Below are positions 51,949 through 58,277 of a DNA stretch of 58,277 nt, piece after piece (position 1 is the first letter of the stretch; every line of letters starts with the position of its first letter). The translations under genes were made by a program, and so were the position numbers. The DNA is from a virus. Location: IMG/VR virus record IMGVR_UViG_3300037493_003821, positions 1 to 58,277 of that record. One strand, 5' to 3'. A model generated the notes under the pieces. The model had not been told where the DNA came from. It saw only the letters and a program-made list of their open reading frames with translations, and did not search any database.

Positions 51949-51976
51949 CCCCTCTGCCGTCATAGCGGCAGAGGGG
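51949..51976 (+). terminator. Stable hairpin after the capsid gene
   Basis: An 11-bp perfect stem (CCCCTCTGCCG 51949-51959 with CGGCAGAGGGG 51966-51976) and six-base loop. No T-run follows, so it may stabilise the capsid mRNA end or attenuate readthrough instead of terminating strongly. Confidence 0.6.
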
Positions 51977-51998
51977 GATGGGCCAACTCTAAAACTAT

Positions 51999-52337
51999 AT
52001 GGCACTACCTACCTGCAATCCTTGGACAAGCAATACGGTGCGCGACAGTCAGCAAGTCGCCGCCTGCAAAGAAAAGAGCGCACGCGCTGGCGGACAGGAA
52101 CTTCAAGATGTCACGTTCCTACTCACGGTTCTCGATTCGCTTCAACGCCTTGCAGTCATTGGCGCGGAAGGCTTTCAGAACTTGTCCGGTTACAACCAAT
52201 GCGACGGAGAGGCTAACGCCCACAACGCATACGTCCAACTCAACGAACTCAGCCCACCGATACAGGCGAACTCCGCAGAATTGAAACAGTTGATTCTGTG
52301 GCAGCTTGCCAATCCGATGTGCTCACTAGGAGCATAA
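51999..52337 (+). CDS. Small structural protein with ALPTC start, 112 aa
   Basis: ALPTCNPWTSNTVRDSQQ at the N-terminus, then a helical middle (LLTVLDSLQRLAVIGAEGFQN) and four Cys in all. The next gene begins with the same five residues. Located after the capsid gene, it is likely a minor head or tail component. Confidence 0.55.
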   Translation: MALPTCNPWTSNTVRDSQQVAACKEKSARAGGQELQDVTFLLTVLDSLQRLAVIGAEGFQNLSGYNQCDGEANAHNAYVQLNELSPPIQANSAELKQLILWQLANPMCSLGA

Positions 52338-52338
52338 C

Positions 52339-52686
52339 ATGGCACTTCCTACTTGCGATTGCGTCAAGACACAGACACCGAATGAGGTTCAGCAGAGCAT
52401 CTACTGTGCGCTGCTATCCCTCATAGCCGCTTCTGGCGGGGATGTTGGTTCTGACGAATACACTTCTGCTCCCGCTCTCGTAACGTCCAGCGGATCAATT
52501 CCAGCCGGGGTTCTCGGTTGGAGTGTTACCGCGATCTCCGGCACAGTCACCGTCAACGGAACAGCCCTCGCCGTAGGTAATTCCGTCAATGGTGGTGGAT
52601 ATGGCGGGCGCACGCTTAAAACAGCAATCGCTTACACTGTTGCCGCTGCATCCAGCGCACTTGTAACCTACGACACACCAAGCTAA
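52339..52686 (+). CDS. Small beta-rich structural protein, 115 aa
   Basis: ALPTCDCVKTQTPNEVQQSIYCALLSLI, then a beta domain (PAGVLGWSVTAISGTVTVNGTALAVGNSVNGGGYGG) typical of decoration or fibre-base proteins. Start and end nearly abut both neighbours. Probably virion. Confidence 0.55.
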   Translation: MALPTCDCVKTQTPNEVQQSIYCALLSLIAASGGDVGSDEYTSAPALVTSSGSIPAGVLGWSVTAISGTVTVNGTALAVGNSVNGGGYGGRTLKTAIAYTVAAASSALVTYDTPS

Positions 52687-53663
52687 TGTCCGCTGGAACT
52701 AATCGCAGTATCCCGACTCCCGTAAGCGTCCCGAACGGGGGCACGGGATTAGCGGCTGGCACAAGCGGGGGTATCCCTGCTTACACCGGAGCTACAACCA
52801 TAGCCTCATCCGGGGTTCTTGCTGCTTACGAGCTTGTCATCGGCGGCGGTGCGGGCGTTGCGCCGTCCACGACTACCACGGGTGCGGGTGTTCTTGTAGC
52901 GAACATCAACCGCCCTGTATTCGCCACGACTGTCACGGCAGGAGCTTCAACACTAACTCTCACGGTCACAAGCGCGGCCACGCAGGAGTTCACCGGAACC
53001 AATTACCATTTAGTAAGGATGCCAAGTGTTGATACGCTAGTGGCAGGGTGGGCGACCCTGTTCATCAACAAGAGCACCGACACAATAACGATTCGGGCCA
53101 GCGATGATTCAAGTATTATTACAATTCTCTCCGCAGGGCAGTCGGTGTCATTGGTCTGCAACGACATAGCAGGCGGCACCACGGCAGCGGCTTGGGATGT
53201 GGTGGGGCTTTCGCCGCGACTCTGGCTCGCCGCGAAGAAAAGCGGCACACAGACATTGACGGATGGCTCATCCGATGTAGCCACACCATTCCAAACGATT
53301 CTTGGCGGCACCATGCAAAGCGCATGGAACACCGCAACAGGTGAGTTCACCGCGCCGATAAACGGACTTCTTAAAATCAGCGGTTTGGCACAGGGAGAAT
53401 CAGCGGCTTCTGGCGGCGGCTATCAAGAGGGATACTACGAGCTAAGAATCAAGCGCAGCGGCAGTGTGATTGCCTATCTGGTGGCCTGCGTCCCTGCTTA
53501 TAACGATAATTCATCTTACTACTCCTTGAATGAGAATCCCAATAGCTGCGTCGCCGTCACCGCTGGCGACGTTCTCTCCGTCGTTAGCTCATGGAGCGAA
53601 AGCAGCGGAATATCATTAAACCTCAACGTTGAGTCTCAAATTCAACTCGAATACCTACAATGA
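52686..53663 (+). CDS. Tail-fibre-like protein with C1q-type end, 325 aa
   Basis: PVSVPNGGTGLAAGTSGGIPAYTGATTIASSG contains the GGTGL fibre-shaft motif seen in phage fibres. The C-terminal 140 residues (SGTQTLTDGSSDVATPFQTIL ... ISGLAQGESAASGGGYQEGYYELRI) resemble a C1q/TNF-type jelly roll used by receptor-binding tips. A related tip occurs in the gene at 56217. Confidence 0.65.
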   Translation: MSAGTNRSIPTPVSVPNGGTGLAAGTSGGIPAYTGATTIASSGVLAAYELVIGGGAGVAPSTTTTGAGVLVANINRPVFATTVTAGASTLTLTVTSAATQEFTGTNYHLVRMPSVDTLVAGWATLFINKSTDTITIRASDDSSIITILSAGQSVSLVCNDIAGGTTAAAWDVVGLSPRLWLAAKKSGTQTLTDGSSDVATPFQTILGGTMQSAWNTATGEFTAPINGLLKISGLAQGESAASGGGYQEGYYELRIKRSGSVIAYLVACVPAYNDNSSYYSLNENPNSCVAVTAGDVLSVVSSWSESSGISLNLNVESQIQLEYLQ

Positions 53664-53932
53664 CACACGCCGAACGAATAGCAGAACTTGCGCCCCGCAA
53701 CAATCTACTCAAAGCATTGCGTGACGCCTACACCAATTTCTCTGACGGGGGAAAATGGGCGTTTGGCGCGGCTTACGATACCGTCGTCAATCACATCCGC
53801 CGTGGAGACATCGCCGCTGCCAAGCTCACCGTCCAGATAATTGCCATTCCTGCCGAAGTGCCCGGCGTTGCAGCGAAGGAGCTGGCAACGTGGAGCGCGA
53901 AGAAAACCGAAATCCTTGCTCTGTTTCCATGA
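53660..53932 (+). CDS. Hypothetical protein, 90 aa
   Basis: A helical protein (RIAELAPRNNLLKALRDAYTNFSDGGKW; AAAKLTVQIIAIP). Overlaps both neighbours by four bases. It lies just before the lysis genes. No family recognised. Confidence 0.5.
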   Translation: MTHAERIAELAPRNNLLKALRDAYTNFSDGGKWAFGAAYDTVVNHIRRGDIAAAKLTVQIIAIPAEVPGVAAKELATWSAKKTEILALFP

Positions 53933-54159
53933 CACTCGAAAACGCTCTGCTCATCGCCGTTAGTTCCGTGACAGGCGCGTTATGTTTTTTGGCGAAAATC
54001 CTCTGGCATCGCAGCGAGCAATGCGAGGCTGACCGCAAGGAGCTGCGAAGCGCAATCGAGTCCGTAAAAACTCAAGCTGGCGAAAATCACGGTATGCTAA
54101 TGGCTTACAGGATGTGTCCCGGAAAGCCTTGCCCCTTTAAGGAATCCATAAACCCATGA
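53929..54159 (+). CDS. Single-span membrane protein, spanin-like, 76 aa
   Basis: The N-terminal span (ALLIAVSSVTGALCFLAKILW) is followed by a charged helix (SEQCEADRKELRSAIESVKTQ). This topology fits an inner-membrane spanin or a lysis accessory. It is the first gene of a four-gene lysis-like run with four-base overlaps. Confidence 0.5.
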   Translation: MTLENALLIAVSSVTGALCFLAKILWHRSEQCEADRKELRSAIESVKTQAGENHGMLMAYRMCPGKPCPFKESINP

Positions 54160-54341
54160 ACAAAACAAAACTCATTTCGCTCGTCCTTGCGTTTGCCGCA
54201 ATCCCGCTTTCCGTGGATGCTACCATTATCAAACTTCCAATCATTCCTGCGTCCGTATCTATGTATTGGCCGTTAATCATTGCAGTTGCCTCCGCCCTTC
54301 ACAAGTGGGCATCAACAATACAGGAAAAACCAAAGCCATGA
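54156..54341 (+). CDS. Holin-like small membrane protein, 61 aa
   Basis: Two hydrophobic stretches (KLISLVLAFAAIPLSV and YWPLIIAVASAL) and a Lys-rich C-terminus (HKWASTIQEKPKP) fit a small holin. Immediately upstream of a lipoprotein and an endolysin gene. Holins have no diagnostic motif, so this is inferred from topology and neighbours. Confidence 0.55.
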   Translation: MNKTKLISLVLAFAAIPLSVDATIIKLPIIPASVSMYWPLIIAVASALHKWASTIQEKPKP

Positions 54342-54541
54342 AGCCGAAGTATTCTGCTTCATTTATCCTGCTCGCGATTTTCGCTGTTCTAGCCGCGCTC
54401 CACCTTACGGGCTGCTCCGCTATCCCGTATCGCGTATCTCTCCACTACGGGGTTGCTACGGCTTCTTATGACGGGAAGCGGGTGCTGTTAGATGTTAATG
54501 GGGATGCAATCGGAGAATCATTAAAAGGATATGCCAAGTGA
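54338..54541 (+). CDS. Small lipoprotein, possible outer spanin, 67 aa
   Basis: A basic start and hydrophobic signal sequence (ASFILLAIFAVLAALH) lead to the lipobox LTGC with C26 as the lipidated residue. The mature part is short (about 42 residues). Start at 54338 overlaps the holin stop. A lipoprotein in a lysis cassette would fit an outer-membrane spanin and suggests a two-membrane host. Confidence 0.65.
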   Translation: MKPKYSASFILLAIFAVLAALHLTGCSAIPYRVSLHYGVATASYDGKRVLLDVNGDAIGESLKGYAK

Positions 54542-55055
54542 TGAAATACGCTTGGCGATTCTTTCGCCAGAACAAGCGCGGGATGCCTTGGCTAGGATAG
54601 CCGAGAAGGAAATTGGCGTGCGCGAAATAGGCGGAAACAATCGCGGGCCAAGGGTGCGCGAGTATCAGTTGGCGACTTGGACTGAGCCTGGCGTTTGGCC
54701 TTGGTGCGCTGCGTTCATCTGTTGGATTATCCGCGAGTGGCTAACGTCACCAAGCGTTAAGGAGATTGCGCAATTCCACCGCCCAAAAACCACAGGCGCG
54801 TTTGACTTTATTCGTTGGGCTAAGGACGCAAAATTACAAGTAATGGGCGAGAATGATGCGTGCAGGCGTGGAGACATTGTAGTTTTTGATTTTTCGCATA
54901 TTGGGCTTGTGACAGCAGACAGCGAGCGCGGAGAAATTGAAAGCGTAGATGGAAATACTAACGGCAAGGGCGAACGCGACAGTGAATCTGGCGATGGTGT
55001 TTGGAGGAAGTATCGCCCGCGATCCGATGCTAAGGCTTTTATCCGTCTCGTATGA
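54531..55055 (+). CDS. Endolysin, CHAP-type amidase/peptidase, 174 aa
   Basis: WPWCAAFICW contains the catalytic Cys (C59), FDFSHIGLV the catalytic His (H123), and SVDGNTNG the third polar residue (N142), the CHAP order. The lead-in EIGVREIGGNNRGPRVREYQ is also typical. It cuts peptidoglycan at the end of infection. It has no signal peptide, so it needs the neighbouring holin. Confidence 0.8.
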   Translation: MPSDEIRLAILSPEQARDALARIAEKEIGVREIGGNNRGPRVREYQLATWTEPGVWPWCAAFICWIIREWLTSPSVKEIAQFHRPKTTGAFDFIRWAKDAKLQVMGENDACRRGDIVVFDFSHIGLVTADSERGEIESVDGNTNGKGERDSESGDGVWRKYRPRSDAKAFIRLV

Positions 55056-55115
55056 ATCTTATGTCCATTGATATTCCGTGATTGCTTTATTCTAAAAAAC
55101 AACTAAAACACGCTC

Positions 55116-56213
55116 ATGTCCTGTAACACCGGCGGATCAACACAAGGCTGCAACTACATCGTAGAGCTACCAAACAACCCCGTAGTTGCATACACCTGCG
55201 CCAACATCAATCTCACCGGGATCGGCGTATATGATTCGCAGAACGGCAACGAGTTCGACTTTCGAGGAATCACCAGCGGCAACAACTCTTTGTTAGTGAC
55301 GCTGGATGCGGGCAACAACTCAATCCTGCTAACGTTCAACATTCAGCAGATCATTGACGACCTTCCTGATGCTACGACAACCCAGCGAGGGGTGCTGGAA
55401 ACAGCAACGGACGCAGAAGCAATCGGCAAAGCTCTTAACAACAAGATTCTTACTCCAAGCAATCTTGCAGCAATCGGTGCAACAACTACCTTTTCTGGAC
55501 TAATCGAGATTGCCACAAACGCAGAAGCATTAACGGGAGCATCAACCAGCCTTGCAATTACTCCTGCGAATCTGGCATACGTCAATGCCGCTCAACTCAC
55601 GACACGGGTATTCGCTGATGCGGTTGCGCGTGGAGCAGCGGTTGCTGATTTCATCGGGCAGTTCGGGTGTCAATCGGATAACACACAGCCGTATTATGCG
55701 TGGGGCCTTGGGGCTGGCGAATGGGGGGAAATGCTTTCAGAGACAGGACTAAATACGGCTACCTTCACAATGATGGGAGGACAAATAGGCCTGACCAGCA
55801 ATAGCATACTATCCGTTGGCAATGGGGTGGATACCTCTTATATTACGGTTCTTAGTGGCGCGAAGATAGCACTAGCAACAGGCGCAATTCTCGACCTCAC
55901 AACTGACTCCTTGCTGAAAATATCAAGCGTATCCATCCCCGCGAACAGCGTTGTCATAACGGGCGGTGTGGCCGGAAACCCATCAAGCAAGCTCATCAAC
56001 ACCTTCATCAGCACCAGCAACACGCAAACGGGATGGGGAATCCCAACTGGAAGCCTAGAGAGAACCACATTCACAACTTACGCTGGACAGACGATAAGTA
56101 ATCCTCCCACGCAGGCGGAAGTGCAAGTGATTGACAATAATCTAAGAGATGTATCCAAACGCCTTGGTGCTCTCATAACCGACATTTTAGCGGTCAAACT
56201 ACCAGCCACGTAA
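55116..56213 (+). CDS. Tail fibre protein with collar-type repeats, 365 aa
   Basis: DATTTQRGVLETATDAEAIGKALNNKILTPSNLA and FSGLIEIATNAEALTGASTSLAITPANLA are two copies of the repeat found in phage tail collar and fibre proteins. The rest is Gly/Thr/Ser-rich beta sequence. An A/C-rich leader (CAACTAAAACACGCTC) without Shine-Dalgarno site precedes the ATG. Confidence 0.78.
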   Translation: MSCNTGGSTQGCNYIVELPNNPVVAYTCANINLTGIGVYDSQNGNEFDFRGITSGNNSLLVTLDAGNNSILLTFNIQQIIDDLPDATTTQRGVLETATDAEAIGKALNNKILTPSNLAAIGATTTFSGLIEIATNAEALTGASTSLAITPANLAYVNAAQLTTRVFADAVARGAAVADFIGQFGCQSDNTQPYYAWGLGAGEWGEMLSETGLNTATFTMMGGQIGLTSNSILSVGNGVDTSYITVLSGAKIALATGAILDLTTDSLLKISSVSIPANSVVITGGVAGNPSSKLINTFISTSNTQTGWGIPTGSLERTTFTTYAGQTISNPPTQAEVQVIDNNLRDVSKRLGALITDILAVKLPAT

Positions 56214-56216
56214 CCT

Positions 56217-57269
56217 ATGTCCTGCTCCTGCTCTAACTCTCCTTGCTCCTGCTCACCCTGTCAGCCTGCCAACACCGTATATCAGGGAACTTGCACCGAT
56301 CCCGGTTCCGCTACAACCCTGCGACACATTCAAGGACTCGACAGTAGCTTCTGCGAACGTCGCCTACTTCCCGGCGACGGGGGCTATCTCGTAGCACGGG
56401 CTACGGGCAGCGGCGGTTGGCTGATCAACTTCACCACGGAGCCAGTGATTCCGCTTTCCAACATTACAGCCGTCCAGAGTCAGACATTTGGGCAGTTCAT
56501 TGTGCAGGGCAGCGACAACATCATGCGGACGTTGACAGGGCCAGCGACTGCCAACCTGTATCCTCGCACCAATGCGGCAGGGCAGATTACGTTTGAAACG
56601 CTTCCTAACGCTACGGTTCCTGATCCGCTGGTAGTGAATGACCTTACGGTTGTTACGAATGCACAAATTGCAGATTTACAGATTACAGGGACAGCAACGG
56701 CAACGGGGCTGGCAACTGGCACGCTCACGCAGTTTCTTGGCCTCAATGCTTCCGACGAGATCATCAAGGGCACGATTGCCGACACGGGTTCTCAGTGTGC
56801 CTCGTTTTACGAAACCGCATCATCTCCGGCTGGTGTCAATGTAACTCCAAACTTAGCTGCCACATCAGGGAATCCGCTGATTATAGGCAGCTGCTTGTTT
56901 GATAGTTCCACGGCTGGCGGCATAACCCCGACGCTAATTACCGTTGATAACCAAACTACGCTACGATGCGCGGTAGCAGGGGTGTATGTGATAGACTTTG
57001 GAGGCATGATAGCAAACTCATCTGGCGCGGCGGCTAATAACGGCAAGCCGAACATTTCTCTTTCAATCAACGGGGTTATCGTTAATTCCGGCAATGCGTC
57101 CAACAACAACTGCCAGAGGGGAGCTTGGCAAAACGTAGTAAGCCTATGGGGTCAGGAAATGCGCAGGCTCGCGGCGAACAGCACGATTCAGCTTATTCTC
57201 GGATCGAACACTAAGGCTGCATCCAAGGTGTATGAAGTCCGCTGCAACTTCACCCGACTAGGGGCGTGA
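56217..57269 (+). CDS. Cysteine-rich tail fibre/tip protein with C1q-type end, 350 aa
   Basis: The N-terminus has nine Cys in the first 36 residues (SCSCSNSPCSCSPC...). After a beta shaft, the C-terminal domain (SSPAGVNVTPNLAATSGNPLIIGSCLFDS ... PNISLSINGVIV) resembles a C1q/TNF-type jelly roll, like the gene at 52686. Likely a receptor-binding tail component joined to the nozzle encoded next. Confidence 0.65.
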   Translation: MSCSCSNSPCSCSPCQPANTVYQGTCTDPGSATTLRHIQGLDSSFCERRLLPGDGGYLVARATGSGGWLINFTTEPVIPLSNITAVQSQTFGQFIVQGSDNIMRTLTGPATANLYPRTNAAGQITFETLPNATVPDPLVVNDLTVVTNAQIADLQITGTATATGLATGTLTQFLGLNASDEIIKGTIADTGSQCASFYETASSPAGVNVTPNLAATSGNPLIIGSCLFDSSTAGGITPTLITVDNQTTLRCAVAGVYVIDFGGMIANSSGAAANNGKPNISLSINGVIVNSGNASNNNCQRGAWQNVVSLWGQEMRRLAANSTIQLILGSNTKAASKVYEVRCNFTRLGA

Positions 57270-57273
57270 ACCG

Positions 57274-58277
57274 ATGCCCGCAACATATCACTATGACGGG
57301 CATCAGCAGCTAAAGGGCGTATTCGGCGGATCGCCGGACTCGGTTCCCGCCAACTATGCTCATCAAGCCGTTAATCGGTTTTTCCGCGAGGACTACAACC
57401 GCGCAAGACCGTCAATCCAGAACATCGAGTTGGAGTTTGAAAACGATGAAGAACGGATTTGGTTTCAAGGCGCGAATGGGCAGGGCGCAACATTCTACAA
57501 CGGCTATCCGTCCTACCTGACAAGTAAACTGATTGCGAGTGTTGGCGGCAGGATTTACACGATTGAAGTGAACGGCAGGCGCGGTGTAGTGACGAAGCTG
57601 TTTGACGGCAACTCGCGGCAGTTCATGCACACTTGGTTTGCGCAAGGGTTTCAATGGCTCGTCATTCAAGACGGGATTCATCCTCCGCTGTTTTGGGATG
57701 GGACAAATGCACCAAGACGATCTGATCTCGCCAAGAACGAGATGCCGATTGGCAGCGTCATGTCATTCATCCACGGCAGATTCGTGGTTGCCAGTTCAGA
57801 CGGCAAGAACAGCATCTACGTTGGCGACATAGCTTACGGCGGCACGCTGACAAGGCCTGACGATATACTGAGCTTCACCGAACAAACGTATTGGGCGGAA
57901 GGCGGCAGCTTCGGCACTCCTGTATTTGTTGGCGACATCATGGGGATGTATGCAATGCCGTTTCTTGATACAGGGACAGGGCAGAATGAATTGGTGATCG
58001 GCTGCACCAACGGATTTACGTCACTTGATTTATCGCAACCACGGAATCAGTGGATCAATACTTCTGTTCAACGTGTTGCGCTTATCGGCTCCGGCCTTGT
58101 CTCGTCTCACGGATTTGCAGGATTGAACGGGGATATGTTCTACCGTTCGCAGGCTGGTATTGCGAGCTATCGAAACTCCCGTATCGAGTATTCGCAGCGA
58201 TGGAATCAGACGCCCGTTAGCCGTGAAGTGAATTACTGGCTCAAGCCGGATCGGAAAGACTATTTGGAGTTTGCGCC
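57274..58277 (+). CDS. Tail nozzle/beta-propeller-like protein, N-terminal part
   Basis: ATG 57274 opens the frame that passes the circular junction and ends at 1487. The start reads PATYHYDGHQQLKGVFGGSPD, followed by repeating Gly/Asp/aromatic strands (QGATFYNGYPSYLTS; GGRIYTIEVNGRRG; GRFVVASSDGKNSIYVGDIAYGG) that look like propeller blades, as in podovirus nozzle proteins. The whole protein is about 787 residues. Confidence 0.7.
   Translation, partial: MPATYHYDGHQQLKGVFGGSPDSVPANYAHQAVNRFFREDYNRARPSIQNIELEFENDEERIWFQGANGQGATFYNGYPSYLTSKLIASVGGRIYTIEVNGRRGVVTKLFDGNSRQFMHTWFAQGFQWLVIQDGIHPPLFWDGTNAPRRSDLAKNEMPIGSVMSFIHGRFVVASSDGKNSIYVGDIAYGGTLTRPDDILSFTEQTYWAEGGSFGTPVFVGDIMGMYAMPFLDTGTGQNELVIGCTNGFTSLDLSQPRNQWINTSVQRVALIGSGLVSSHGFAGLNGDMFYRSQAGIASYRNSRIEYSQRWNQTPVSREVNYWLKPDRKDYLEFA
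58151..58277. repeat. Terminal direct repeat, copy 2
   Basis: Identical to 1-127 (see there). Confidence 0.95.

Overview
The window is a complete circular tailed-phage genome. Its first 127 bases (1-127) recur exactly at its end (58151-58277). One reading frame runs through that junction, so the unit is about 58,150 bp and the cut lies inside a tail gene. A large terminase, portal, scaffold, capsid, lysis cassette and giant ejection-type proteins, with no sheath, tail tube or tape measure recognised, point to a podovirus-like caudovirus. No integrase, tRNA, CRISPR array, DNA polymerase, primase or RNA polymerase was recognised. The host cannot be named. Shine-Dalgarno sites are present before some genes and absent before many.

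Layout. (1) 57274 through the junction to 15738 (+): tail nozzle and adaptor genes, a sulfotransferase-like protein, a degenerate citrate-synthase-like protein, two internal virion proteins and a 3,156-residue polyvalent protein. (2) 15797-25652 (+): early and replication operon with a ribbon-helix-helix protein, ssDNA-binding protein, RecE-like nuclease, replication initiator, DnaB helicase, adenine methylase, RusA-like ORFs, QueD, QueC and a DpdA-like transglycosylase (7-deazaguanine DNA modification), SWIM and HTH proteins. (3) 31656-25717 (-): an array of 18 small unknown genes, many preceded by G-free CA-rich leaders without Shine-Dalgarno sites. (4) 31657-32838: non-coding, minisatellite-rich. 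(5) 35035-32839 (-): small genes ending in an MT-A70 methylase. (6) 35050-35876: a gene-free tract with a short RNA ending in an intrinsic terminator, then a heavily structured candidate RNA. (7) 35877-36917 (+): a small protein and a glycosyltransferase. (8) 39655-36918 (-): putative terminase partner and large terminase. (9) 39740-44500 (+): three glycosyltransferase-like proteins and a split thiamine-diphosphate enzyme with a zinc dehydrogenase gene between its halves. (10) 44502-57269 (+): portal, scaffold, GIY-YIG endonuclease (-), capsid, fibre-like proteins, lysis genes and tail fibres.

Several operon heads share a TATTGACG-type -35 box placed so that transcription would begin at or within a few bases of the start codon; three of those starts are GTG, which suggests leaderless early mRNAs. 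The most unusual content is the thiamine enzyme/dehydrogenase/glycosyltransferase cassette, the citrate-synthase-like protein in the virion module, the large structured RNA region, and the repeated G-free translation-start modules.
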